From assembly GCF_902362185.1 (NCBI RefSeq), contig NC_044504.1, positions 1,462,501 to 1,526,500 of the forward strand: a stretch of 64,000 nt of DNA, given 5' to 3'. Shown here piece by piece: positions 1 to 12,246 of this stretch. The notes under the pieces were generated by a model that was not told where the DNA came from, did not search any database, and saw only the letters and a list, made by a program, of their open reading frames with translations. A program made the position numbers and the translations under genes. Origin of the DNA: Chanos chanos. Its lineage: Eukaryota > Chordata > Actinopteri > Gonorynchiformes > Chanidae. Each line of letters opens with the position of its first letter. The stretch's first letter is position 1.

Positions 1-739
1 CACCGCGGGTTGTTAGTGTTTGACAGCGGGTCTCAGAACAGGGAAGTTTCTTATGATTCCACATTCAAAGGAGGTCCATCAAGGTACATGATTGGCAATT
101 TTCGTCATAATCTTCACATTATCAACACCAGAATTGACATGGTGGAAGCAGTGCAAATGTTATGTGTCTCGCTCGGAGATAAGGGAAGTCCCTCGAGCTG
201 CTCCACTTTTAGAACTGGATCATTATTCTGCGCGTGGTCCCTCAGTTGTCGCTAAAGTGGCGCGTGGACTTTATTCTCTGTATACCACAAACGGGATGGC
301 ATATCTAAGCAATTTTAAACTTGAACGACGTCCTCCATATCCATTATAACTAAAAAATATCTTTGCGGAATTTGATGAAATATCAGTTGCTCTAGAGGGA
401 GCAAACTAAATAATTAAAACGAAAAAAAAGTATAAAGACATCTGCGAAATTAAAGCTTATTGTATGTTTCACATTGCAAATTTGTAATATTATAGTTTCA
501 CGGCAAATCTGATCATTTGTGTATTAATTAGTTTACTGAGTAGGCCCATACAACTAAATATTGAGTGTGATGGCAGAATACTAATGCAATGCGTATATTG
601 TGCCATACGGTTTGACATTAAATAAATAAATAAATAAATAAATAAACAAATAAATAGATTCAAATAAATTAAAATAACAATAAATTGCATGTGAGTAAAA
701 TTAAACTTTTTTTCTTTTTTTCAAAGTTCCAGTGATAAG
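1..739. other. Region 3' of evx2
   Basis: AT-rich DNA beyond the evx2 stop, expected to hold its 3' UTR on the minus strand. It contains a (TAAA)n microsatellite at about 618-656. No other gene is recognisable; the short open frames here resemble nothing known. Confidence 0.5.
618..656. repeat. (TAAA)n microsatellite
   Basis: Near-perfect tetranucleotide TAAA repeat in the presumed evx2 3' UTR. Confidence 0.9.
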
Positions 740-1738
740 TTATCTGTTAAGTGCGCTCTCCTCTCTTTGATCGGGTGATGGAACCGCGGTTTTACTTAGT
801 ACGGCAGCTGAGTACGGCAAAAATCCACTCTCGGACCTTTGGCCAGCCGCTGTGCACGTGAAGTCAGAACTAGCGCTTCGGGAACCCAGTGCACTGGCAG
901 TTTGGCTGCTGTGGCAGCTGAGACACGAGCAGGGCACTGTGGCTGAGGGCGCACTAACAGCTGCTGCCGCCGCCGCCGCCGCCGCTGCCGCCGAAGCTGC
1001 GGCCGAGCTGTTGAGGCCTGCCGGTGACTGGTAAAGTCCTGGATGTCTGAAGCTGCACAGAAGCTCTGGACGGGAGTAAGGGTGTGAGAGCGCACGGAAA
1101 GTATCGAGAGGACGGATAGACGTAGCAAAAGGTGAGGAGGCTGCCCCTGACGCGGCTGCAGCGGCCGCTGCTGCTGTTACACCCACATGCGGGTAGTAGT
1201 GCAGAGGCATGTGGGAATGGAAGGGGTATGGCAGACTTCCGGTGGCTGCCGCGTGCGTCATCATGTATGTATAGAAGCTTGGATCGGCTGGATGGGGCCA
1301 GGACATGGCCAACCGCTGCCTTTTGTCTTTCATCCGCCGATTCTGAAACCACACCTATACAGAGAACCGTTTAAAATTAGTTAAGAGTTCAAGTCAGAAA
1401 ATCGTGACAAAGCTAACGTGCAGGCTAGCACACACCTGTTCTACCATAACAGAAACAATCCCGCACCATCTCACAAGTGTGAGAAAAGAATTGAACGTGT
1501 AGGCTATAGGCCTAAAAACTGCCCTTTTTTTTTACAACATTGTGCAAAACATTCAGAGAACAGAGAATAATTTTAATGTTTTCTCATAAAATTACTACTT
1601 TCCCATAAAAATAATTATACTGAAATGTCTCCGATGTATTCCAGAATATTTTCTGTCCACAAAAAAAAATCAGAATATCACGCACCTGCAAATATCCCAA
1701 AATTAAAATAAAATATGACCATGATTCATGTAATGCCA

Positions 1739-1773
<35 letters not shown>

Positions 1774-3328
1774 AGGTCTACCTATCTATGGCTCTGAGAA
1801 CAATTATTTTAACATTATATGTAAAGTGTATTACACTGAGTATATATAGTTAATTTAGTATATATTATATTTAGAATACATTTATAGCATATTATAATAA
1901 TTTTTCTATAGGTATTTATAAAGTATTTTCAGCGTGTAGAACGTGGAGTGGACATACGAGGGAAAGGCGCGGGTCTGCTGTGTCAGTCATAAGAGTTTGG
2001 ACAGGTTTTTTTTTTTTTAACGGCCTGAATAATATCAGACACACAAATTTGTAGAAATGCGGTAGACAAACAAGAAACAATTTATAATAACAATAAAATA
2101 ATTACAGTAAAATTTTACCTTTATTGTTGTTTCAGGAAGATTTAATGCCGCAGCTAATTCGCATCTTCTTGGCCTTGATACGTAATTTTCCCTGTAAAAT
2201 TCTTTCTCTAGTCTGCCGATTTGCTCTCTGGTGAAAGCTGTCCGATACCTTCTCACCTGGTCTGTGTTAGAACTGTTGGAGCTGCCGGTAGAATTGCCGT
2301 TAACATTGGAGAGAGACGTGGAACTGCTGTTAGACATTCCCGAATTACTGTCTGAAAAACCTGAAACGAGAATTGCAGCACTGAGTTTATAGAACATGCA
2401 TTTCTGTACATAAATACTCTTTTGTGTTGTAAACTGTGCGTCTAGTTTTGTATTTATTTTTCTTTGTATTTTTAATACTGTTGGTTTATTAGAATATGAC
2501 AATCTATTACTTCTATATTTCCACATCACAAGATACAAGTAAGTTGCATTTTAAAAGGCATATTCCTGGTTAGATAATTTATCCTAAAATATGCTGAGGT
2601 TTATAATTAATTACACTTTTGTGGCAACTATTTTCGCCCGACGAAAGTAATATGCAGACTACATATGACCAGAAATACAAAAACAAAGCCGAAAACCCTA
2701 ACAAACAAACAAAAACATTGCTCCTGAAAATGATTTCCAATATTCCTTAAATATCACACCAGAGAAAGGATTACTCCTGATACTAAATTAATAAAAAATA
2801 GTCCTAATTTTGCCCCGCATTTACTGTTTCCTGCCGTAAATGCATTAGTGCGTAATAAACATGCTTTGGTGCATTTTGGCGATAAGAATAATGGAATGAA
2901 GGAACTGCCTTGCCTTTGTTATTGTTTTCCTTGTGTTGGCTGACATTGCTCGGAGAACGGTGCGATGGGCATCCCACCTCTACATCACTGTTCATTTCCG
3001 AATCCGGAGAAACTTCTGGATACAGGTTCATTTTTTTCCTGTTTTCAGAGGACGAAATTTCCGCCGAAGAGGTATTGTCGCTGTTGTGGTGGGTTCCGAA
3101 CAAGCTGTCGATTTCGAATTTGCCTTTGGTAGGGATGTCCCCGAGACCCCCATGCAGCGATGCGGAAGTTAGTTTGGGGCTCAGGCGACCAGAGTGCTGT
3201 GAATTTTCGAGGGCCTCCAACACCACATTTCCAGCCGAGTCAGACAGATTCGAGAGCCTCTTCCCAGCAACAGGGCTGTGTAACCCTCTTTCCATCAGAA
3301 TCATCTCTTTTCTTATCCTCTCCATCAT
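740..3328 (-). CDS. evx2: Even-skipped homeobox protein Evx2 (three exons)
   Basis: Minus-strand homeobox transcription factor of the even-skipped family, the usual neighbour of the hoxd13 end. CDS exons: 3328-2914, 2360-2119 and 1354-740, giving 423 residues in frame. It starts [15 protein letters not shown], the conserved Evx2 start; the frame is open further upstream but that part does not look like Evx2. The homeodomain is about residues 174-233 ([11 protein letters not shown]... [10 protein letters not shown]), interrupted between positions 46 and 47 by intron 2, as is usual in Evx genes. The C-terminal part has poly-Ala tracts (about 8 and 11 Ala) and ends with a conserved [18 protein letters not shown] motif. 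Intron 1 (2913-2361) begins with GC rather than GT: AAAG|GCAAGG joins phase 1 to the acceptor TTTCAG. Intron 2 (2118-1355) is GT-AG. A possible polyadenylation signal on the minus strand lies at 275-270. Expected roles, from the family, are in CNS interneurons, fin bud and tail. Identity is near certain; the exon 1 donor is inferred from the frame. Confidence 0.96.
1739..1773. repeat. (TATC)n microsatellite in evx2 intron 2
   Basis: About eight perfect TATC units inside evx2 intron 2. Confidence 0.9.
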
Positions 3329-3612
3329 GAAGTCGCGCAGAAAAAAGCCGAAGTTCCAGGGCTGGTGCTCTGACGAGTTGTGGCGGGGCTGATCCGCATT
3401 CAACTCTGCAACTGTCTCTAAATAATATAACACCTTTTTATGAGCGAGACGCAAGAAATAGAAGAACGCTAGCGCGAGCAACGAATGACTGCACAAAATG
3501 ACCCGTGCATCCTCTCTGGTCCAAAAATGTCATTCATCAAAAAGTGGTTTGTCGCCGCCGTCGTTAAAGGTGCGCGCGTGACGCTGTTCGAATGATCATT
3601 TATTGTAACAGG

Positions 3613-3619
3613 TTTATAA
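3613..3619 (-). promoter_or_regulatory. TATA-like box, candidate evx2 promoter
   Basis: On the minus strand TTATAAA lies 285 bases upstream of the evx2 ATG, with room for a transcription start near 3585 and a 5' UTR of about 250 bases. This is inferred from motif and position only. Confidence 0.4.
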
Positions 3620-3786
3620 GCAAATAAATACAAGAGGGGCTGTCAGTTGATGATGGAGGCGGCCTGTGGTCAGACTTCAAATATCCAGGTGGAGAGAGAG
3701 ACGAGAAGTGAGGAGAGGAGCCTGTGTCCCTCGGTTGATCAGAGTCTGCTTTAGATTGCTCTGGGGTTCGGCCTCTGGGGCCAAAT

Positions 3787-3802
3787 TGACAGTCTGATTA
3801 AT
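3787..3802 (+). promoter_or_regulatory. Candidate MEIS/PREP plus PBX-HOX composite site
   Basis: TGACAG (MEIS/PREP half site) is followed after two bases by TGATTAAT (PBX-HOX bipartite consensus TGATNNAT), then a TAATAAAA A/T core. It sits about 460 bases upstream of the evx2 ATG. Confidence 0.4.
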
Positions 3803-3879
3803 AAAATGAACGCGGCAACATTTCCCTCTTCATTTAGGAATATCATTATGCTTTGATTCTCTATTGTTCCTCCCTTCTG

Positions 3880-3887
<8 letters not shown>

Positions 3888-3931
<44 letters not shown>
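3888..3931. repeat. (CT)n microsatellite
   Basis: Dinucleotide CT run upstream of evx2. Confidence 0.9.
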
Positions 3932-3934
<3 letters not shown>

Positions 3935-5593
3935 CGCTTCTGTTTCTTTTCTCTTTCTCTCTCGATTATTTAACTTTCGAATGTCAGACATTGATGAGTT
4001 AGAATTTTATATTCACATGTGAGCATTTTTCATGGATAAGGCAAAGGAGTAGCCTTTGTTTAATTTTTTTTCTGTTTGGCAAATCCTTTGCTTTGGATAC
4101 GATATTTCGAAATGAACGAATAAAAGGCATTTTGTTATTTTATTCAAATATGAACTAAGGATTAGGCTACTCTGTTTGTAAACATATCTTAATCCTGGCA
4201 GTGGTGAAAAAATAATAATTTGATGTAACAGAACGATTTTTTTTAGAGAATATATATTTATACATTGTTGTTCGCGTGTTAAGGATTTAAATAGATTTTA
4301 CCTTCATGTAGCACTACGAAATGGAGTATTTTGCCTTCGCTACCATAATCAGTCACGGGGCACATCAGTGGCTTACTGTCACGAATATTATCGAATATAA
4401 TTTGGCAAAATGGTTTTTGATTATAGTATTTTTAAATGTGATTTTTAATAAAACTATATTTGCATAGATGGCTCTCGTACGCTATTATTCCTAACGGACA
4501 CTCTTATGGCAAAAGAGGGGATCATCGAAAGAAATGTTTAACAATTCGTCAGCCACGCGTAGTCCCAAAGTCATTTTACCGTTCCTTTATAATTATGACG
4601 AACCACTGAGTGTTCCTTTGACAGCGGAATTATCTGCATAAGGGCAGTTTATGCAACGAATCGGAATAACATATAAGTTTCTTTCTTTCTTTCTTTTCTT
4701 TTTTTAACAAATGGCTTGCATGTAGTTTTTCATTCTCATTTGACAAATGAATGAAAGCGACGTTTCGATTTGCCATGTGGTGCCGGGAGGAGGATGGGGG
4801 GTCTGACTAAGTGTCCACTCCAGAGGTAGAGAGGCTCTTGATAGCGGGGTTAACTGGGAGTGGGAAAAACACTAAATGACCGTGGGGCGAGGGAGAGTGT
4901 TTCTGGGCGAATCTCTTTCGTGTGCTCTGGCGCCCCCAACAGTTTTCCGTAGCTTTGAGAGATGGAAAAAAAGTTCAATCTCATTGCACTGTACCTCTCG
5001 CCTGAAATATCTGAACTGAACTGTTCTAATTACACAGGGTAATGTTACCAGCTTTAATACTGACGGTGGTAAAAATACTGTAACCCAAGTGATTTTTACT
5101 GAATAGGTTGGTTCATTTTGTGGGCGTGTGAAAATGGCTGGCACTCAAATGAAAACTCATAAAGCTATTAAATTAGGCCTATACATTTTAAACACATTGC
5201 TAATGTGTAAAAACTAATCCCAACACACATTTCCGTACCACACAACAGCAGCGGAGTGAGGTGATGGGACATGAGACCAAAACTTTCCACGTAGTAAAAT
5301 AGCCATTACAGTAAGTGTGAGGATCACGGAGGCACTTAACTGTTCTACACTCGCGTTGTAACATTTTCTCTTATTTTTCTAGAAAGTGACGTCAGACCTG
5401 ATTCTGCGACCAGTAAATGCTGATATGGACATATTTGCTGGAAGCTGAAACACAGAGCAATCATAATGAACAGGCCTGCATCTTTCAATATTCTTTTTTT
5501 TTACGAAGCATGTAGCTGAAAAGGGATGCATGACCACACGAATATGTAATCTTTTAAATTAATAAATTGCGCACTTTTAGAAATATTTCAGTT

Positions 5594-5612
5594 AGAGAGA
5601 GAGAGAGAGTGA

Positions 5613-5654
<42 letters not shown>
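5594..5654. repeat. Compound (GA)n-(GT)n-(GA)n microsatellite
   Basis: GA run, then GT run, then GA run, in the evx2-hoxd13 spacer. Confidence 0.9.
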
Positions 5655-8600
5655 TGGCTTCTATTTGTCTCAGTGTCTGGGAGTAATGACAGTTTTACGA
5701 GTTCAATCAAAGCAATTGACTTGGTGTATGAAAAAAATAACATGAGATAACTGCACAATCACTTCTGTTAGCAGATTTGTAGACACAAACTGCCATAGTC
5801 TGACACAGAAGACTGACCAGATAAGATGAGGGGTATGTGTAAACTTATTTGTTTCGACACGTGCTTTTATAGGCCACTCGCCTTTATGAGCTTACGTCGC
5901 ATGAATTTTGCCAACTATGCCTGGGTTACATGTTGTTTTATCTACACAAAATCTTAGTGTTTAGCTAAATTCGGTGTCTCTACATAATTACGCGTACATT
6001 TCGCGTCAACCGCAACTGCAGCATGTTTGTTTGTTAAACATACACTTAAAATATCAACTAAAACCCTAAAGTGTCAGTTTACTGATCCAATAACTGGCTG
6101 CAACCAATTTAACTCATGTAATTTCAAACGTCTGGTACACTGATGACTATTATTCTCCGCGTTTTTCTCCACTGTTTGGTATGTCAGCAAACCATATACA
6201 ACCATATCCTGTGGAAGTCAAAGAGAAACGAACAGGTTATAGCGTAGGCTTACACCTCTGTCGTCTGGTTTCGTTTCCGACTCCTTTAATTGTTCGCCGT
6301 TGAAAAGGTATGTAAATACACATCTTTGCACTGCAGGACTTGCTTTAAGGCCTAAGGGGGAGTGTGGTCCGAGACTCATTCCTGCGTCGGTAATCCTTTT
6401 GACGGAACATTTTCCCTATGCGAACTGATAGAGCCATCTAGTGATAACGAGGTATAATTGCAGGTGTTGACTCACCACAGAGGAATGATTCACCATTAAC
6501 TTCGTTGCTGTCACAAAGAATAATATATGCAGCAGAGAGCAATGAATAAATAAATAAACAAGTAAACAAATGAATAGACGATGTCTTCTTACATTAAAGA
6601 GTCGAAAAACAATCCAAAATATCATTTCATTTATTTGAAAACGCGATTTTAACACTGAAAGTGGACACGAAACAGAATATTCACATAGTCAGAATGAGAG
6701 AGGTGCTAGAGTTATATCACCTTGCCCCAGCACGATTCACTCTCAAATCAGCTTAAGGAAGTATTCAAACATTCCCTGACTTCGGGCCTCGCCAACCTCG
6801 TGCGATATCTCACGCGTTTGAGGATAAGGACCAAGTTCAAGTCCAAAGCACGAGACCTTTACCGGCTTACGTTGACACAAGTAATGGACAGACACTGTTC
6901 TGAAAAGAGTCGTACTACATCTACTCATTTTTAACCGCAAAACGTACAAGTGAACTACCTGTCCTGTAAAAATAAACGAAACGCATGAGTTTACATGGGT
7001 TTATGAGTTAATTAAGCAACTGACGACTCGTTGTAATTAAAATCATGTGTAGAAATGCAGTGCAGGCCCAGGTGCACGTTCCTTTAACTAATATGACTGG
7101 AGGGAGAGATCTCAGGGACTTTAAGAAAGGTGCATGTTTGACAGTGATAAAGTCATCTAAACTCACTGACGTTCCGGGAGCAGCAGTAGGCTATAGCTAA
7201 AGTGATGCTGCCCCGTGTTACGGTCTGATGTAGTTGAAAGCATATTCTCCTCAACCCTGGTGTTTGTGCATTGGTTTGAAATACAACTAACAACAGAGGA
7301 GAGTGTCTGAACCAGTTGATTGTGAATGTCATTTCAGGGTGAACAGGAAGTGCCGTTGAGAGAACTATGTCTAGAACGGTAGTCACTACATCCTAAAATA
7401 CTCAGATGTGAATGGAGAGGAGCAAAGAGCACATGCAGTGGTCTACTGAGCGCAGGAAAAAGTGATGAGTCACCCTTTACCCAGGTCTGGAACAGGAACA
7501 GTGCACGCATTGCACACAAACCTAAAGGCCCACGCGCCTGTTATCGACGCTGAGTGGTTTTGGAGGCTCCGTTACGGTGTGTGGTGCGTTTACCTGGCAT
7601 TGTTTAAGTTCAGCCAAACTCCCCCGAGGACATGGTAAAGGGCAATAAATGCAAAGCCATTGTAAACGATCTTCTTCATCCTATGAAGTCATTTCTATCC
7701 TGATGGGAGTGGTTTCTTCCTGTATGACAACAGTCACATTTACAGCGGTTACTGACTGGATTAACCAACCTGGAAAGTACGAAGCATATACCAAGTCTCA
7801 AGCCAGCTGAACACTTATGGTGCTTGGGACCGAGACTGCTGTTTAAAAATGACAAATAATGGGTTTTTCTCATGGAAAACTATTGCTGTATTCCGTTCAG
7901 CATAATTTATTCAACAGTGTACAATGGAATTTTTGCCAAGGTGCACTGAAAGTGTATGTGGGTTGTGGCGGCCGGTCCGCTGAATGAGATATTTTTTTCC
8001 TTGTAGTTCAGTTTTCCGTATTTTGGCAGTTACGGTACGTGGCATAACTTTCTCTGAACGTCGAAGCGTTTAGCCTTGTCTGTGTTTCTTCAATGCACCT
8101 TAACGACAGGATATATTGGCTACTCCACAATCCTTCTGAGATTCTAATGAACAGTTCTGCTCCAAAGGAATATTTTTCACATTTTCGCAAAACCTTTCTG
8201 ACCATTGGACAACATGCAGTAAATATTTGAATAGTTTAAGTTATATACTTAAAAAGAGGAAACTTTTTTTCCTCGGTGTTGTACCGTGTAGGACGTATAG
8301 CCTCACATCTTACAACAGCACTAATTTAAAGTTATGGGTTAGGCAACTAGTGACCTATTGACATACCACTGAACTGGCTCTGGTTGGATCATTTTGTTCT
8401 GTAAATGTACAGTTATATTAATTTAGCCTTCAAAAATTAGTAAATATCATTGTTTGTCTCATCTCATTTTGGAACAAAAATCTGTTTGAGATTGTACAAG
8501 CAGCCAGAATTATATGGAGGAAAACAGGTCTGCAGCCGTCACTGTCTACCTTTATCTGGGACTATACGTCATAACGTATTTAAATATAATACAGAAGGAA

Positions 8601-9156
8601 AAATTTAGCTTTAGATTTTGGACTGGTTCGTTTTCGACCCAGAATTGGGCGCACTGGATTCAGAACTGCGTGGAAAATTGTACAAGAAGTATGACATGTT
8701 GCTTCGCTGCATGACATGTAGCCTGTGTTTGACATATCAAAGAACTGCCTTAGGCGCCTCGTTTGGTTTGCGGAGCAGCCTCTGTTGACTACTGGTAACG
8801 AAAAGAGTTAGTAATGAAAAAAGCGAGTTGCCTCGTGCCTAAGTACATCCCCATATTCAAACCCAACGTCGTACCAATAGTCCTTTACTCAGGAGACTTA
8901 AACGCGAAAAAGAACATGTTGAAAAGCAACAAGTTATTTAGAAGCTGAGCTATGTTCCAAACGACCCTGGTTCCATAATGATCTCAAACCCAAAACACAC
9001 ATTCATCGAAAATATTTGAAAGACATGTATATACCGTCCTGCATAAACTAAACGTGGTGGGAACGCAAAGCATTACATAGCGTCCTGGCATATAAACCCT
9101 AACTGGGTTTTACTCTGATACATGTCGTAACCATTAAGGCATTCTCTCATTTCTCA

Positions 9157-9157
9157 T

Positions 9158-9232
<75 letters not shown>
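9157..9232. repeat. (GATA)n microsatellite
   Basis: About eighteen perfect GATA units, roughly 420 bases upstream of the hoxd13 ATG. Confidence 0.92.
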
Positions 9233-9233
<1 letters not shown>

Positions 9234-9523
9234 ACTCACACGACTTTTCTCACTGGATAAAAGTCCTGTGAAGAATTAAAAGGTGATTTGAGCATGTGAT
9301 TTGGCTGTGACATTTGGTCTGGTTTTCTTTGAAAGCTTAAGGTGCAGGATCCGTTGAACGGAACTGCAAAAATAGTGCGCATCTCCTTTGGTAAGCAATA
9401 ATCAGAAATATAAGCGCACTTCGGTGTTACATAGCCAACCAAGTGACGACATATTTACATGTCACATGAGCGCAATCGGCCAACCACACTGCGGCTTGTC
9501 CAGGCTCTGTAATTAGTCCGGAA

Positions 9524-9533
9524 AAATATAAGA
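9524..9533 (+). promoter_or_regulatory. TATA-like box of hoxd13
   Basis: AAATATAAGA lies about 120 bases before the hoxd13 ATG, with CCAAT-like sequence (CAATCGGCCAAC) 50 bases upstream. This predicts a transcription start near 9555. Confidence 0.5.
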
Positions 9534-9649
9534 GCTTATCTGTCAACTTCCCAGGTTTGCTGTTATCCACTGTTTTCGGCGTTAGAACTCACAGAGGACT
9601 ATGATATGAATTAAAGATCAAGTGTGATTTTTACTGCGCATCTTTAAAT

Positions 9650-11516
9650 ATGGAGTTGGAGGGAGTGGTTGGAGAGATACCCTCGGTTCACTGCAGAAGT
9701 TTTTATCCGTCTGCGTTTGGAACGCAGTCAAGTCGATCTCCGTCGACAACAACGGTGTATTCTATTCCGGACAGACCAGGCACGCTCAGCCCCCAGTCTC
9801 TGAACTCCTTTGCCTCTCTCCCTAATTCAGCGAATGTGAGTTCCTCAGTTGCCTTTGGCTGTAATATTGGAAATCGTTGTTATAGCTACAAAATCCCCCA
9901 AAGCCCTGTGTTTCAGCAAAACATACTGAAACAAACAGCAAACACGCCTTTGAGTGGACATACAACAGACAAACCCATGGACATGGCTGGTTTCACCAGC
10001 AACAGCCTACACTGCAGCGATGTACAGCGAAGAGTTAAGGAGTTTGGGGTTTATCAAAGCTATACGGGTCCGTACTCGCGGATTCCTGGATATATGGATG
10101 TACCTGTTGTACCTCGGGCGAGAGCCGGAGATCCCAGACAAGAAGCAGTTTTACCCATGGAGTGCTATCAGCCATGGAGTTGGTCCAGTGCATGGAATGG
10201 CCAACAATATTGCCCAAAAGATCAATCGCAGAACTCGTGTATCTGGAAATCGCCGCGGACAGGTATGGCTGAAACTATCCTAAAGTTAAACCTCCGGTTC
10301 GCTTGTCACGCGGGCTTCTTTTAATATTTTAACGGGAAGCAAATCACTGTCAAATCGTCGAAGCTCGGTCAGAAACATTTTCTACACTTTGATTAAGTTC
10401 TCATTTATTTTCGGTAAAATCGACGTAGACTTCTGTGTTATAGCAACCGGTTGCCACGGTGAGGGAAAATACTCTATTAATTATAATAAATCTCCCCAGA
10501 TGCAGGCCGTTCTGCTGTGTGCGAAAACGATAGGACATTGACTGCTAATGAGCATATACAAAGTGTTTCCAGACAGTACTTGACACTGACTTTAGCTAAA
10601 TCTAGGCCACCTACCAACACTCTAAAACATTTAGTGACAAAGCTCGTTTTCTGCGCAGTACAAAGCCTTCACATAAAAATTTCCAGAAAGACCTTCGGGA
10701 CACATTTTCCCCACACGTTACCTGTTGATTTTTCACGTCTAATACTACTAAAAGCTACCAATGAAATGAACTGAATTTTAAGTAACTCAAAGGGCCTTTC
10801 TTTGAGCGCTACAGGGTAACAGTGTTATGTTTAGATGCTACAAGAATGGGTCTTGTCACTTTTACCCTTGTAACTCGTCTTGTTTGCTGAGTATCTGACT
10901 GTTAAAGAATACCAAGAAATTAATGTGACTCACAACACTGTTATAAACACTGAAGTCCGTTATAAATGAGATACAACCGCATCAGTCTAGCTTTTTCCTA
11001 TTGTTCACCTCACCGTCACATCAAATTACTGTAATAAAGCACTGAAAATACCTTTAGAAACAATGTACAGTCCATGTCAGTTTTTAATTATAATGAACTC
11101 AGAGCCTGGATTGCTTAAGTCAATTTTGAAGTGGAAACCAATGGTTTTTCTCAGAGCAAAAAACAAAAAAAAACAAAAAAAGAAACAAAACGAAAAATCA
11201 AAAACGTTGCTGTCGAAGTTTTATGTACTATTTTATGTTTGTATTTTGTTTAATTTTAGAAGATGTCGCAAGACCTGATTCCAGCGCTATCTACAGACGG
11301 GGACGGAAGAAAAGAGTTCCTTACACAAAGCTTCAACTAAAGGAACTGGAACGGGAATACAGCATCACCAAGTTTATCACTAAGGAGAAGAGACGGCGGA
11401 TAGCTTCATCCACCAACCTCTCTGAGAAACAAGTGACAATATGGTTTCAGAATCGTCGTGTAAAAGACAAAAAAATTTTGTCCAAATCATCTAAAGATTT
11501 TGAGCCTTACCACTGA
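9650..11516 (+). CDS. hoxd13: Homeobox protein Hoxd13 (two exons)
   Basis: Posterior HoxD transcription factor, needed in the family for distal fin/limb and urogenital patterning. CDS exons: 9650-10262 and 11260-11516, joined in phase 1 by a 997-base GT-AG intron; 289 residues. Exon 1 carries the HoxA13/D13-type N-terminal region, including the conserved stretch around residues 130-200 ([39 protein letters not shown], then WKSP). The homeodomain is residues 219-278: [14 protein letters not shown], helix 3 [15 protein letters not shown] with Asn51 present; V54 and T46 are typical of group 13. The long N-terminal poly-Ala tract of the human protein is absent, as in other fish. The C-terminal tail after the homeodomain ([11 protein letters not shown]) is longer than I expect for fish Hoxd13. 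As expected for this group there is no PBX hexapeptide. It is divergent from evx2 and lies 3.7 kb before hoxd12. Confidence 0.97.
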
Positions 11517-12217
11517 ATTTCTCGGCGAGTGTAAGCAATGAAACGAATCACGATAGAAATCTCAGGTTTACCTATGCGAAATCTGCGCGCATTTGAGTGT
11601 GAGAAAAAAATAACTTGTCTTTTTAATTGCTGTAATTTCAAATTATACAGTGCATTATGGCTCTTATGGAAATGTTTTATTTTTTTCCTCAGGAATTAAT
11701 ATATAGGCCTATGTTTTTTACTTTTGTACATTTTGTAATCAATGACTGTCGATTAATTTGTACAGTAATGTTATCGATATTCTAAACAGCACAACTTGAT
11801 GAAACAACATAACCATTAACAGAACTCAGAGGAGATTCGGGCTTTAGATAGTAAAACAGGTGAATCCTTTGTCTCATGCATGTAGTTTCTTCGCCGTGCT
11901 GATTTTAGCAGAGAAATGCTCGCATTCCTTTTCACAGTAATATATACTTTCGGCCTCATTGTTTCGTCTCGCATAATTTTGCGTCGTGTCTCTAAACACA
12001 ACGTTAAGTTGTTGTCTTTCTGATGTTATTCGTCACTACACGAAGTTCTCAACTCACGAGGTTATCAGCAAACAATTTATTAAAATACAAATGCAAACAA
12101 GCAAGCAAAGAAAAAAAAAAAAAGAAACAGAAAAAAGAAAATAATGAATTTGTCTACAATTTGTCCGGCCCGATTGTAAACAAGAATTTGGTATGGCATC
12201 GCAGCATTGTTGTTGAT

Positions 12218-12246
12218 GTTTGTTTGTTTTGTTTTGTTTTGTTTTG
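12218..12246. repeat. (TTTTG)n short repeat
   Basis: TTTG/TTTTG units in the hoxd13-hoxd12 spacer. Confidence 0.8.

Larger units (their letters stand above)
3497..9649. other. evx2-hoxd13 divergent intergenic spacer
   Basis: Six kilobases between the head-to-head evx2 and hoxd13. The first 350 bases look like the evx2 promoter region (TATA-like box at 3613-3619 on the minus strand, PBX/MEIS-type sites near 3790). It also holds (CT)n at 3888-3931, mixed (GA)/(GT) at 5594-5654 and a long (GATA)n at 9157-9232. A TATA-like box for hoxd13 lies near 9526. No homeobox trace of a hoxd14 was found. Nothing else in it could be assigned. Confidence 0.6.

Noticed and set aside
3329-3496. Open frame extending evx2 upstream by 56 codons
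   Set aside because: Evx2 proteins begin MMERIRK; the extension resembles no known Evx sequence and is best read as 5' UTR.
3497-9649. A hoxd14 gene or relic between evx2 and hoxd13
   Set aside because: No homeobox-like segment could be read on either strand in this interval.
10811-10818. ACAGGGTA (miR-10 seed match) in hoxd13 intron, and another near 5034
   Set aside because: These lie in an intron and an intergenic spacer, not in a mature mRNA.
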